64,000 bases of DNA from Candidatus Cloacimonadota bacterium (GTDB lineage Bacteria > Cloacimonadota > Cloacimonadia > Cloacimonadales > TCS61). The notes beneath the pieces are model-generated. The model worked only from the letters and a program-made list of their open reading frames with translations, was not told the DNA's origin and ran no database searches. Shown here in pieces: positions 51,076 through 60,807 of the stretch. The position numbers were made by a program, and so were the translations under genes. The first letter of the stretch is position 1. Every line of letters starts with the position of its first letter. The DNA lies in the NCBI GenBank assembly GCA_030445745.1, contig JASUTE010000006.1:1-64000 (forward strand). The letters are read 5' to 3'.

Positions 51076-51146
51076 CTGATGTAGCACATTTTTAGTTTTT
51101 GAATTTTCAATAATTTAGATAAATAATAGTTAAGGAGTCATAACTG

Positions 51147-52733
51147 ATGAAAAACACAAAATTTAGAACATTCTTGATCATCGCTGTTCTACTGGTTACA
51201 GTTTATTTTATAGCACCTTTAGTGATTCCTGATTTACCATCATTCTGGACAGAAAAGCGCTTGAAGCTGGGTCTGGACTTGCAAGGTGGATCACAAATTC
51301 TTTTGGAAGTAGATTATTCCGATCTTAAAATACCCCAGAAGGAAAAGGAAGAAGCAGTAAAAAGTGCACTGCAGATCATTCGCAATCGTATCGACCAATT
51401 TGGTGTGGCTGAACCCTCTATCCAAAGAGTAGGCGATAACCGCATAATTGTGCAGTTACCGGGTCTGAAAGATCCTAGCCGTGCCAGGGATTTAATTGGT
51501 AAAACAGCGTTATTGGAATTTAAATTAGTAGCAGATTCCGACAAAATTCAAACTACTTACGAGCAATTGAACGAGTATTTGGATAAAAATATTGAACAAT
51601 ATGATTATCTTCAAGAATTTGCCTTGGAATCAGACGCTGCTGCAAACATTTTGGATGAAACCGAAACGGAAGAAGAAACTACAAATGAAATCTTTACCCA
51701 GCTAATAAGTCACGAAGGCATGGTAGGTACAATTTCCTATGAAAATATTCCTAAATTGAAAAAGCTGTTAGAAGATGAAAAGTTCCAGGAACAAATTCCG
51801 GCTGGATTACAGATTGCTTTGGGTAAAGAAAATACTAAAGATCCATATGCACCCCGTCCAGTGTATGTTTTACACAGTGAGGCAGAGCTAACAGGTAAAT
51901 ATCTGGAAAATGCCAATGTAAAAATAGGCCAAGGCTACACGCCACAAGATAAGGGTCCTTACGTGGTACTTAACTTCAATAACACCGGTGCCAAGAAATT
52001 TGCTAATGTAACAGGCCAAAATATCAAGAAACGTCTGGCGATAGTTCTGGATGATGTGGTTTATGTGGCGCCTACAATTCAAGATAAAATTCCTAGCGGC
52101 CAAGCTCGGATAACTGGTAATTTCACTCTGGAAGAATGCCAGGACTTGGTAATTGTATTGAATGCGGGTAACCTACCAGCTCCAGTTAAAATTGTAGAAG
52201 AGCGTACTGTGGGGCCAACTTTAGGTTCCGATAGTATTCAGGCTGGAATAACTGCTGCCGTAATTGGTATGGCAATAGTTGTTCTATTCATGATTATTTA
52301 TTACGGTTTGTCTGGTTTTCTGGCAGATTTAGCTGTTTTGGTTAATATCGGAATAGTTTTGGCAGTGCTTACATTGTTTGGCGCTACTCTTACCATGCCG
52401 GGTATTGCTGGTATGATCCTTACTATTGGTATGGCGGTGGATGCTAATGTACTTATCTTCGAGCGTATACGCGAGGAATTAAAATCTGGTAAAACTGTTA
52501 GATCAGCTGTAGATTCTGGTTTCGATAGAGCTTTGGTGACAATTTTGGATGCTAATATCACAACTTTGATTACGGCTTTAGTTCTTTATCAATTTGGGAC
52601 TGGACCTATTCGTGGATTCGCTGTTACTCTCTCTATAGGTATAGTTGGCTCAATGTTCGTAGCATTGGTTCTGCTAAAAGCGATGTACGATGGTTTTGTT
52701 ACAAATGTAAATAGAACCAAGCTGAGTATTTAG
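51147..52733 (+). CDS. secD: Protein translocase subunit SecD
   Basis: 528 aa. Six transmembrane segments: one near the N-terminus (LIIAVLLVTVYFIAPLVI), five near the C-terminus after residue about 360. The large periplasmic domain between them begins RLKLGLDLQGGSQILLEVD (the D1 motif) and includes IIVQLPGLKDPSRARDLIG. The C-terminal part has GMILTIGMAVDANVLIFERI. It uses proton motive force to assist protein export with SecF. The periplasmic region has an acidic insert about 165-190 (DETETEEETTNE) longer than in many relatives. Eight bases to secF. Confidence 0.96.
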   Translation: MKNTKFRTFLIIAVLLVTVYFIAPLVIPDLPSFWTEKRLKLGLDLQGGSQILLEVDYSDLKIPQKEKEEAVKSALQIIRNRIDQFGVAEPSIQRVGDNRIIVQLPGLKDPSRARDLIGKTALLEFKLVADSDKIQTTYEQLNEYLDKNIEQYDYLQEFALESDAAANILDETETEEETTNEIFTQLISHEGMVGTISYENIPKLKKLLEDEKFQEQIPAGLQIALGKENTKDPYAPRPVYVLHSEAELTGKYLENANVKIGQGYTPQDKGPYVVLNFNNTGAKKFANVTGQNIKKRLAIVLDDVVYVAPTIQDKIPSGQARITGNFTLEECQDLVIVLNAGNLPAPVKIVEERTVGPTLGSDSIQAGITAAVIGMAIVVLFMIIYYGLSGFLADLAVLVNIGIVLAVLTLFGATLTMPGIAGMILTIGMAVDANVLIFERIREELKSGKTVRSAVDSGFDRALVTILDANITTLITALVLYQFGTGPIRGFAVTLSIGIVGSMFVALVLLKAMYDGFVTNVNRTKLSI

Positions 52734-52741
52734 GAGGACTC

Positions 52742-53704
52742 ATGAGATTTTTTGGAGATACAAATATAGATTTTATTGGAAAAAGGAAAATAGCTTTTGT
52801 TGTGTCTATAACCCTGATCTTACTCAGCGTTATATTTTTAATAGTGAATAAAGGTTTAAATTACAGCATCGATTTTACTGGCGGAGTTTCTTTGGAATTA
52901 GACCTCACTCCTAATACGCCCCAAGCAGAGCACATTGATATACAACAAATTAGAGATTTGATGGTGCAAAATGGTTATGAAGATATAGAAATACAAACTA
53001 TTAGCACTAGAAGCGAAACCCAAACAGAAGGCCGTGATATAGTTCTTCTGAAAACCAAAGCCTCTAGCAAAAATGCTGCAGAAATTGTGGATATTATTCG
53101 CACTGCTTTCCCTAACAATGTAGAAGAGGGTAACTTCATTCGTCTCCAGGAAGAAGTTGGCCCTAGAATCGGTGAAGAACTGAGAGAAAAAGCAATTTTG
53201 GCAATTTTCTGGGCGTTAGTAGGTATTATTATCTATATCTGGTGGCGATTTGAATTTACCTTTGGCATAACCGCAGTTATTGCTCTTTTCCATGATATAC
53301 TAATCACTTTGGGTGTGTTCGTAATTACTGGTAGAGAGTTAAGCTTAACTATCGTGGCTGCATTACTTACCATTGTTGGTTATTCTTTGAACGACACTAT
53401 TGTTGTGTTCGACCGTATTCGCGAAGATTTAAAGATATATCGACGTGAAACCTATAGTAGCGTGATTAACCATAGTATAAATGAAACACTCAGTCGTACC
53501 ATAATTACATCGCTTACTACACTTGTAGTGGTGTTAAGTTTGTACATATTTGGTGGAACTGTAATTCATGATTTTGCTTTCGCACTACTTGTTGGTGTGC
53601 TGGTAGGTACTTACTCATCAATATTTGTGGCTAGCCCACTTTTGGTAGAACATTTTATAAGAAGAGATAAAAAACGCGGTATAACTAAACGCAAAAAGAG
53701 ATAA
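52742..53704 (+). CDS. secF: Protein translocase subunit SecF
   Basis: 320 aa. The start region has FIGKRKIAFVVSITLILL as TM1. The periplasmic domain begins YSIDFTGGVSLELDL, and the five C-terminal helices include VGYSLNDTIVVFDRIRED, a SecF signature. It pairs with SecD in the Sec membrane complex. It starts after AGGAGG, eight bases from the secD stop, and ends before a terminator between converging genes. The basic C-terminus (RRDKKRGITKRKKR) is normal for the cytoplasmic tail. Confidence 0.96.
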   Translation: MRFFGDTNIDFIGKRKIAFVVSITLILLSVIFLIVNKGLNYSIDFTGGVSLELDLTPNTPQAEHIDIQQIRDLMVQNGYEDIEIQTISTRSETQTEGRDIVLLKTKASSKNAAEIVDIIRTAFPNNVEEGNFIRLQEEVGPRIGEELREKAILAIFWALVGIIIYIWWRFEFTFGITAVIALFHDILITLGVFVITGRELSLTIVAALLTIVGYSLNDTIVVFDRIREDLKIYRRETYSSVINHSINETLSRTIITSLTTLVVVLSLYIFGGTVIHDFAFALLVGVLVGTYSSIFVASPLLVEHFIRRDKKRGITKRKKR

Positions 53705-53715
53705 AAATAAATAAA

Positions 53716-53743
53716 AGTCCCGTTTTCTAGCGGGGCTTTTTTT
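53716..53743 (+). terminator. Rho-independent terminator after secF
   Basis: AGTCCCG at 53716-53722 and CGGGGCT at 53731-53737 form a 7-bp stem (one G-U) with an 8-base loop, followed by a run of seven T. On the other strand an A-rich run makes it work for the convergent lpxA operon too. It ends two operons facing each other. Confidence 0.85.
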
Positions 53744-54518
53744 ATTTACCTCGAGCTATTCCCCGTTCCGAAAGATCAACAAAATCTACAAATATTTTCT
53801 GCTCTTTGGTTAAGTTTTGTTTTTTGGCTATATGCAAAGCCTGAGTACGATTTAAGTTTGATTTATAAAATAGTTTATAGATACTTTTCAATGCAGAAAT
53901 TACTTCTTTGGGGAAACCTTTCCTTTGCAGGCCGATTGTGTTCAATCCTGCTAGTCTGTAAGGGAACCCGCTTCCACGAGTATAAGGTGGTACATCTTTT
54001 TTGATTCCTGATTTTCCACCCACAAAAGCGTATTGACCAATTTTTACAAACTGGTGTAAAGCTGTCATTCCACCGATGGTTACATTATTGTGGATATGAA
54101 TGTGGCCAGCTAACTGTACAGAATTTGCGATAATGATATTATCTGCAAGCTGGCAGTTATGTGCTACGTGTGAATATGCCATAAGCAAGCAATTAGAGCC
54201 AATTCTAGTGGGTTCGTCCATGGTAGCAGATATATTCACAGTAGCAAATTCGCGAAAGGTGTTATTATCTCCAATTATCAGTTTTGTAGGGTCATTTTTG
54301 TATTTCAAGTCTTGCGGAATTGTTCCGATTACAGCAGAATGGAAAAACCGATTGTTTTTTCCTATGCTGGTGTGTCCTTCCATAAAAACATTAGACTGCA
54401 AATAACAACCATCACCTAAGCTAACATTGCTGCCAATATAGCAATTTGGTCCAATAAAAACATCTTTGCCTATTTTTGCATTCTTATCTACTAAAGCGGT
54501 AGGATGAATCTTTTTCAT
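53742..54518 (-). CDS. lpxA: UDP-N-acetylglucosamine O-acyltransferase
   Basis: 258 aa of left-handed beta-helix hexapeptide repeats with a C-terminal helical tail. The start is KIHPTALVDKNAKIGKDVF. The catalytic His region reads MAYSHVAHNCQLAD, and a GGMTALHQFVKIG motif and PPYTRGSGFPYRLAGLN follow, all typical of LpxA. It adds the 3-hydroxyacyl chain to UDP-GlcNAc, the first step of lipid A. It is the last gene of the minus-strand lipid A operon, seven bases after lpxC-fabZ. The terminator after secF serves its 3' end. Confidence 0.95.
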   Translation of the reverse strand: MKKIHPTALVDKNAKIGKDVFIGPNCYIGSNVSLGDGCYLQSNVFMEGHTSIGKNNRFFHSAVIGTIPQDLKYKNDPTKLIIGDNNTFREFATVNISATMDEPTRIGSNCLLMAYSHVAHNCQLADNIIIANSVQLAGHIHIHNNVTIGGMTALHQFVKIGQYAFVGGKSGIKKDVPPYTRGSGFPYRLAGLNTIGLQRKGFPKEVISALKSIYKLFYKSNLNRTQALHIAKKQNLTKEQKIFVDFVDLSERGIARGK

Positions 54519-54525
54519 AATAAAC

Positions 54526-55917
54526 CTATTTTTTCATAACTTTGGCCATGAAATCGCCTTCGCAAACCTTTTTATTTTCTACATAGGCATCACCATGCAT
54601 CTTAGCCAAACTTCTTTTCATCGATATAACTTTGAGCTCAAAGCGCAAAGTATCGCCAGGCTGTACTGGCGTGCGGAATTTTACATTGTCTATAGAGGCA
54701 AAATATGCCATATAATCTTGTGGATTTTCCAAGGCGTTTAAAAGCATTATACCACCTGTTTGTGCCATTGCTTCCACAATTAAAACTCCCGGCATTATAG
54801 GATGATCAGGAAAATGACCTTGGAAAAAGGGCTCGTTCATGGTCACATTTTTTATTCCAACAATACTATCGCCAGCATTGAATTCTATTATTTTATCCAC
54901 CAACAAAAAAGGATAGCGATGTGGTAGTATTTTTTGAATAGCATTGGTATCGAAAACTATATTTTTGGTCTTTTTTCTTTGATAAATTTTTTGTAATTCC
55001 TGCTTTTTATGAATCATGCGCAATTTTTTTACCAATTCTACATTGGTTTTATGACCAGAGCGTGCTGCTAGAATATGTCCTTTTATTGGTATTCTTAGCA
55101 GGGCAATATCTCCGATTAGATCAACTACTTTATGGCGCACAAATTCATTGTAATATCGCAGAGGAGTATTGTTTATAAGACCTTGCTTAGTTATTTTTAT
55201 CTCATCTTTGTAATTAAATATTTTTTTCAGCTTATCCAATTCTTCTTTGGATGTATCGGGGTCGGCAACTACAAGAGCATTTTGCAGTGAACCGCCTTTT
55301 ATTAAGCCAGCTTCTTTTAGTTGTAATATTTCGTGTAGGAAGCAGAAAGTTCTAGCAGAAGCAAACTCTTTTTCAAATACTTCTAAAGATGGCATCCAAG
55401 TATATTCAGTCCCCAAAGCTTTTTGCTTATAATCTACCATAAAAGTAATTTTAAGACTATCGGAAGGTACGATAACAATATCTACATTATCTGCCGGAGA
55501 AGAGAAAGATATCGCTTCATCTAATTCCATATATTCTCGTTCCGCATCTTGTTTTTTTATACCTGCTTTTTTTAAAAGTTCCAAAAATACTATAGCACTA
55601 CCATCTGCCACGGGTGCTTCTGGGCCATTTATCTCTATACGAAGATTATCGATGTTCAACCCTTTCACAGCCGCTAACACATGTTCTATGGTGGCTACGG
55701 AGGCACCTTTAATACCAATAGTAGTTCCTCGTGAAATATCGATAACATGGTCGATATCGGCAGGAATCTCGGGTTTGTTTTTTAAGTCAGTGCGTACAAA
55801 AACAATGCCATCATCTTTTCCCGCTGGTTTAAACGTTATTGTGGCGATTTTTCCTAAATGCAATCCAATTCCTGTATAGCTTACCTCTTTTTTGATCGTC
55901 TGTTTCCATTCTTTCAT
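54526..55917 (-). CDS. lpxC-fabZ: Fused UDP-3-O-acyl-GlcNAc deacetylase and hydroxyacyl-ACP dehydratase
   Basis: 463 aa from ATG 55917, which overlaps the lpxD stop as ATGA; the longer frame to 55980 adds residues unlike LpxC. LpxC (about 1-300) has zinc-site motifs [12 protein letters not shown] and [13 protein letters not shown], and a late GHKTN. FabZ (about 315-463) has [13 protein letters not shown] and [20 protein letters not shown] with the catalytic His and Glu. LpxC commits lipid A synthesis; FabZ makes the fatty acids it competes with. This fusion is known in Bacteroidota and relatives, so it is a useful lineage marker. All active-site residues are present. Confidence 0.95.
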   Translation of the reverse strand: MKEWKQTIKKEVSYTGIGLHLGKIATITFKPAGKDDGIVFVRTDLKNKPEIPADIDHVIDISRGTTIGIKGASVATIEHVLAAVKGLNIDNLRIEINGPEAPVADGSAIVFLELLKKAGIKKQDAEREYMELDEAISFSSPADNVDIVIVPSDSLKITFMVDYKQKALGTEYTWMPSLEVFEKEFASARTFCFLHEILQLKEAGLIKGGSLQNALVVADPDTSKEELDKLKKIFNYKDEIKITKQGLINNTPLRYYNEFVRHKVVDLIGDIALLRIPIKGHILAARSGHKTNVELVKKLRMIHKKQELQKIYQRKKTKNIVFDTNAIQKILPHRYPFLLVDKIIEFNAGDSIVGIKNVTMNEPFFQGHFPDHPIMPGVLIVEAMAQTGGIMLLNALENPQDYMAYFASIDNVKFRTPVQPGDTLRFELKVISMKRSLAKMHGDAYVENKKVCEGDFMAKVMKK

Positions 55918-56951
55918 TTTTCTACCTTTATCTTTTTTATTTTTTTTAATAATTTGGGTAATTGGCGCTGGGCAATACAAATTCTCTTCTGTAGGCCAGC
56001 ATCAATAGCCGGTGTTCCAAAATATTTGGCATTCTCAGGGACATCTTTGGATATACCAGATTGTGCTCCTATCATTGCTCCGTCGTGTATCTTCAGGTGC
56101 CCAGCTACACCAACTTGGCCAGCTAAATAGACTCTGTCGCCAATTTCAGTGCTGCCAGCCAAACCCACCTGAGCGCAAATTATGGAATATTTCCCAATTT
56201 TGCAATTATGACCAATTTGAACCAAATTATCTATCTTGGTACCTTCACCGATTACGGTTGAACCAATTGTACTTCTATCTATAGTTGTGTTAGCGCCAAT
56301 TTCCACATCGGAATGGATAACAACATTTCCTACCTGAGGAATTTTTTGTTGTTTACCTTCGTGGAATAGATAACCAAAACCATCGGCTCCGATAACGCAA
56401 CCAGAATGAATAATAACATTATCTTTTAATATCGTGTTTTCATATAAATTTACATTGGGAAAGAGATGGCAATTCTTACCTAAGCGACTGTTTTTTCCAA
56501 TAAAAGAGTTAGCTTCAATTTTGCAATTACTGCCAATTTCAACCTCTGCAGCGATTACCACATTTTGGCCAATCCATACGTTTTTGCCAAGTTTAGCAGA
56601 ATTGGAAACAGAAGCTGAGCTGGCTTGATAGGCAGTTTGTTGGGGAGCGTTTAATTGTTGCCAAGTTTTCACCAGCATCATGAATTTCACATAGGGCTTG
56701 TCGGTAAGAATTAAATTGGTATTTGGTTTTTGGGAAATATCGAAAGAAGGAGGAACCAGTACTAAACCGGCTTTTGATTTTTTAAGTGCATCCAAAAATT
56801 TTTTATTTTCAAAGAAACAAACCGAATGCGCATTTGCTTCATCTAGCTCGGCTACGTTATTTAATATTACTTTTTTATCACGGATAACCTCCTGTCCGGG
56901 CAGACGGGAGGTTATTTGATTTATTTTAAGCTCTTTTGGGAACTGTTTCAT
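55914..56951 (-). CDS. lpxD: UDP-3-O-acylglucosamine N-acyltransferase
   Basis: 345 aa. An N-terminal uridine-binding domain about 1-105 is followed by hexapeptide beta-helix repeats ([20 protein letters not shown]), [14 protein letters not shown] and the catalytic-His region [14 protein letters not shown]. The tail [20 protein letters not shown] is normal. It adds the second acyl chain in lipid A synthesis. It follows the OmpH gene by three bases and overlaps lpxC-fabZ by four, so it belongs to the same operon. Confidence 0.95.
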   Translation of the reverse strand: MKQFPKELKINQITSRLPGQEVIRDKKVILNNVAELDEANAHSVCFFENKKFLDALKKSKAGLVLVPPSFDISQKPNTNLILTDKPYVKFMMLVKTWQQLNAPQQTAYQASSASVSNSAKLGKNVWIGQNVVIAAEVEIGSNCKIEANSFIGKNSRLGKNCHLFPNVNLYENTILKDNVIIHSGCVIGADGFGYLFHEGKQQKIPQVGNVVIHSDVEIGANTTIDRSTIGSTVIGEGTKIDNLVQIGHNCKIGKYSIICAQVGLAGSTEIGDRVYLAGQVGVAGHLKIHDGAMIGAQSGISKDVPENAKYFGTPAIDAGLQKRICIAQRQLPKLLKKIKKIKVEK

Positions 56952-56954
56952 CGT

Positions 56955-57476
56955 TTATTCTACAGTTTTGTTCATCTCTTCTATAACTTGGTCGGTAATG
57001 TCTAATTTTGGTTTGGCATATCTTACAGCGCCAGAGGCAACGTCTAACACCATATCGTAGTTGTTTTCTATAGCTACGGTTTCAATCACGTCACGCAATT
57101 TTTCTAAGATTGGTTCCAAAAGTTCGGCATTTCTTTGCATAGCGAGACCTTGATTACCATAAATTTCTTGGATCTTTTGTTGCCGCTTTTCCAATAGTTG
57201 GTTAATTTTTTCCTGTGCTTCTGCTTTACCAGATTCTGTTAAAATCATCTTTTTACTTTCATATTCGGAATTAAGTTTGTCTATCTGTTCTTCCAAATCG
57301 GCTATTTCCTCATCCCACTCTTTTTGTTCACTTTGATATAACTGTTGAGCTTCTTGAGTATCAACCGATTCCATCATAATTCTTTCACTATCGATATAAA
57401 CAATGTTGTCTGTTTCAGCATATATAACCGACACAGTGATTATCATCATGATTGCGGTTATTATTAATTTCTTCAT
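56955..57476 (-). CDS. OmpH/Skp-family periplasmic chaperone
   Basis: 173 aa with a signal peptide (about 1-20, MIITVSVIYAE). A short beta region (NIVYIDSERIMMES) is followed by a long coiled coil from residue 35 to 130 (EEIADLEEQIDKLNSEY) and a C-terminal strand (YDMVLDVASGAVRYAKPKLD). This is the trimeric jellyfish shape of Skp, which holds outer-membrane proteins during transit. It heads the lipid A operon, a common placement. The 177-base gap to the divergent protease gene holds promoters for both. Confidence 0.9.
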   Translation of the reverse strand: MKKLIITAIMMIITVSVIYAETDNIVYIDSERIMMESVDTQEAQQLYQSEQKEWDEEIADLEEQIDKLNSEYESKKMILTESGKAEAQEKINQLLEKRQQKIQEIYGNQGLAMQRNAELLEPILEKLRDVIETVAIENNYDMVLDVASGAVRYAKPKLDITDQVIEEMNKTVE

Positions 57477-57653
57477 AATTATTCCTCCAATTAGTTTTTG
57501 ACAAAATCCTTAACCTTTTTCCAATTTTCACATTATAAGTCAATACAAAAATTAAAGCTTATCGGCTAAATTCAGTTAATTTTTCTATTTTCTATCCAAT
57601 TTGTTGACAAATGAGATTAAATTAGAAAATTTTGTTTGTTAAAAGGAGAGGTG

Positions 57654-60600
57654 ATGAAATTAAAAGTTATCCTTGTTCTGGTGCTGTTCACCAGTCTATT
57701 ATATTCCCAGGTAAAAATTTTGGAAAGTCACCAAGATTACTATCTTTTGCAAATTGATTTCACCGATTACACTATTCGGCACAGCAACGAATTTTCTGAA
57801 ATAGAATCTCCAACTTGGTCTTCTGAATCAATAGCTGGTTATCCAAACCTTCCTGTAGAAGAACTCAAATTCATAGTTCCAGCTAATGGCAGGTTGGAAG
57901 TAAATATAATTTCCCAAGAAAATAAAAGAATTCAACTAAATAAACCGATAGTGCCAGTTCCTTTTTACAACGAGTTTACCAAAAACTATGATTTTGTTAT
58001 TAACAAAGAATTTTATAGGAAAAGACCAGCAGTAATTAGTGGGGAAAGGCAAAGATTCAGAATTTATAATTTTATACCAGTACAAATTTGGCCGGTTCAG
58101 CTCTTAGAATCGGCGGTAAACATCAATGAAAAAATGCTTATTGAAGTTAAGATTAGTGGTGATTTTAGTAATAAAAAGTTCATTTCCAACAATTTAAAAG
58201 ACTTATATGCGGAGATGTTTTTTAATTATGAAAGCAACCATATGTTGGCAAGTAGGCCGCAAAATGAAATTAGTCATATGCCGTTCTCCCAGGCCGATTT
58301 TTGGTATAAATTGGAATTTAGGTCACCAGATATTTATTTACTAACCGAAGAGCTTGAAAATTTACCAAACTTTGTGGAGCTACAAACCATAAGGATTTTT
58401 GGCTTCCAGAAAATTAAGGAAGATATTCAGGTGATACAAGTGCCACTGCAGGTAGATAAAGAAGGTGTGGCCTTCTCCACTGAAAACTTAACTGGAAATT
58501 TTGTTTGGCTTACTTTTGGTGGCAGGTTTAATCAAAAATCACCAAGACGAACATTTTCCGAAAATACTGTTTTCCGAAAAATAGATAAATTTCAACAGTT
58601 CGAAGTGAAAGATCTTACCCAACTCAGAGATCAGATCAATTCGATAATCATAACACCACAAGAATTTAGCGATCAAGCAGAACAATTAGCCTCTTTGCAT
58701 GAAGTTAACTTTGATGTTAATACCTTAGTTGTGCAGCAGCAGTCTATTTTTGACCAATATGGCCAAGTGCCACGGGCTATAAAAAACTACTTACAAGAGA
58801 TATATGAACAACCAGAAGGAGAAAATTTAATTAGCGTAATTCTTTTAGGAGCTGGTACCCGAAATTGGGAAGTAGCATCACCTAAGAACCGCATTATAAC
58901 CTTTAATGGGAAAGATGATAATTTTGTCTCCTTCTATAGCAGTTATCCCGAACTGGCTATTAGCCGTATTCCGGTGCAAACTACCGAGAAGCTTAATCTT
59001 ATTTTAGATAGGATCAAAGCTTATATAGAGTCTCCAAATTTGGGTTGGTGGCGGAACAAAGTATTGCTAACAGCCGATGATGAGCATAAAGGTGAAGGAT
59101 TGGAAGGTACGGGGACATCGGATTTTAATCACACGCTAAAATGCGAGGAAACAGCTGCTATAATTCGCGATTATGTACAAACAGAAAAAGTTTATGGCAT
59201 CGAATACAATTTCGATGAATACAACAATAAGCCAGATGCTCGCCAGGCGATAGTTGATAAGATTAATGAGGGCTGCCTAATTTGGTATTATATAGGTCAT
59301 GGAGATGAAGATGTATTGGGCGATGAAGAGTATTTTAATGGTTCTCAACATTTACGACAGCTACAAAACCAGGATATGCTTAATCTTTTTATTGCAGGCT
59401 CTTGTAGTGTGGGGAAGTACGATGAGTTGAACTATGATTGCCTCGCAGAAAAAATACTTTTTCAAGAAAATGGAGGCTCTATAGCCTCTATCGCAGCCAG
59501 CCGCGGTAGTAATCCTGGTTCGAATGCCGAACTATTTAATAGATTTATGGAGCAGGCAATAATAGATAGAAGAAATGTGGGAATTTCACTTTGGCGAGCA
59601 AAACTCGAGTCCAAATCTCGTTCCATCTATAACGACACGCTTTATCATCTTTTTGGAGATATCTATCTGCCAATACTACCACCACAAGTTACAGGCGAAA
59701 TAGTAGGACTACCCGATAGTGTATTAGTCAAACAAACAGTTGATTTTACTGGTAATTTTTCACAGCCACAGTTAACTGGTACTGGAATCGGCAAAGTTTA
59801 CGATTCCAGCTCCTGGATTACTTATACCAATGTAATTCCTCCGGATACTACGGAGTATACCGTAACGTATCTACGCAAAGGCAATAGTATCTATAATGCC
59901 AATATCAGTGTTGAGCAAGGTGAATTTTCTGGAGAGTTTATTGTACCTGTTGGTGCAAATGATGGTGATATGGGCTTAGTAGCGGCTTATTATGCCGATG
60001 AAGTAAATCATCGAGATTATGTTAGTTATTACAACTCTTTGAATTTTAAACCACAGTCTGTGGATGGCGAAAGTGAAAATCCGCCTCAGATACAATTATG
60101 GTTAGATTCCAAAAAATTTGCCAGCGGCGATTATGTTTCTACCAATCCAATTTTAATTGCGCATATACAGGATGAGAACGGAATTAATATTTCGGGCGCT
60201 CCTGGCCGCAAGATACTAGCACTTTTAGATAGAAGTGATAATCCAGAAAATCTTTTTGATGTTACACCTGGTTTTATTTATGCTACCGATTCCCATACAG
60301 AAGGAGAATTGAGCTGGCAGCTTTATGACCTTGAACCAGGTAAGCATACATTGCAGCTTTTAGTATACGATAACTTTGGCAATTCATCATTGGCGGAGGC
60401 TGAGTTCTTCGCTCAGGAGTCCAATAAAATAACTATTCGTGATATGCTGGTTTATCCAAATCCAATCAAAAAGGATGGTTACTTCACCTTTGTGGTTACC
60501 GAGGATTCCGATATCAAAATTTCTATTTATACCATAACCGGTAAGAAAATTAAGACCATAACTAGTAGTGTACAAAAGGGTTATAATCAAATTTATTGGA

Positions 60601-60722
60601 ATGGAAGAGACGCTGATGGCGATAGAATAGCTAATAATACCTATTTTTACAAAATAAGGGCAAAGAAACTTCCTAATGGGAAAAGTACTGAAAAAATAGG
60701 TAAATTAATTATTTCTAAGTAG
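57654..60722 (+). CDS. Gingipain-like C25 cysteine peptidase with FlgD-like C-terminal domain
   Basis: 1022 aa from ATG 57654 after AAAGGAGAGGTG; an upstream TTG has no site. Signal peptide about 1-18 (LVLVLFTSLLYSQ). A propeptide-like beta domain occupies about 20-330. The peptidase C25 domain, about 370-690, has catalytic His549 (YYIGHGDEDV) and Cys584 (IAGSCSVGKYD). The C-terminal tail, from about 930, has VYPNPIKKDGYF then DIKISIYTITGKKIKT and YFYKIRAK, a FlgD-like Ig domain used by related bacteria as a secretion and anchoring signal. It is probably a secreted or surface protease for protein-rich substrates. TTGACA at 57604. Confidence 0.9.
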   Translation: MKLKVILVLVLFTSLLYSQVKILESHQDYYLLQIDFTDYTIRHSNEFSEIESPTWSSESIAGYPNLPVEELKFIVPANGRLEVNIISQENKRIQLNKPIVPVPFYNEFTKNYDFVINKEFYRKRPAVISGERQRFRIYNFIPVQIWPVQLLESAVNINEKMLIEVKISGDFSNKKFISNNLKDLYAEMFFNYESNHMLASRPQNEISHMPFSQADFWYKLEFRSPDIYLLTEELENLPNFVELQTIRIFGFQKIKEDIQVIQVPLQVDKEGVAFSTENLTGNFVWLTFGGRFNQKSPRRTFSENTVFRKIDKFQQFEVKDLTQLRDQINSIIITPQEFSDQAEQLASLHEVNFDVNTLVVQQQSIFDQYGQVPRAIKNYLQEIYEQPEGENLISVILLGAGTRNWEVASPKNRIITFNGKDDNFVSFYSSYPELAISRIPVQTTEKLNLILDRIKAYIESPNLGWWRNKVLLTADDEHKGEGLEGTGTSDFNHTLKCEETAAIIRDYVQTEKVYGIEYNFDEYNNKPDARQAIVDKINEGCLIWYYIGHGDEDVLGDEEYFNGSQHLRQLQNQDMLNLFIAGSCSVGKYDELNYDCLAEKILFQENGGSIASIAASRGSNPGSNAELFNRFMEQAIIDRRNVGISLWRAKLESKSRSIYNDTLYHLFGDIYLPILPPQVTGEIVGLPDSVLVKQTVDFTGNFSQPQLTGTGIGKVYDSSSWITYTNVIPPDTTEYTVTYLRKGNSIYNANISVEQGEFSGEFIVPVGANDGDMGLVAAYYADEVNHRDYVSYYNSLNFKPQSVDGESENPPQIQLWLDSKKFASGDYVSTNPILIAHIQDENGINISGAPGRKILALLDRSDNPENLFDVTPGFIYATDSHTEGELSWQLYDLEPGKHTLQLLVYDNFGNSSLAEAEFFAQESNKITIRDMLVYPNPIKKDGYFTFVVTEDSDIKISIYTITGKKIKTITSSVQKGYNQIYWNGRDADGDRIANNTYFYKIRAKKLPNGKSTEKIGKLIISK

Positions 60723-60807
60723 TATGTTGACAAGATTAAGGCCTACATTTTTTTGGTAATTTTTATTGAAAAAAAACTAGGAAAATTAATATAAACTGGG
60801 GGAAATA

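Noticed and set aside
54100-54405. 101-aa plus-strand frame opposite lpxA
   Set aside because: lpxA is certain on the minus strand; this frame is composition shadow.
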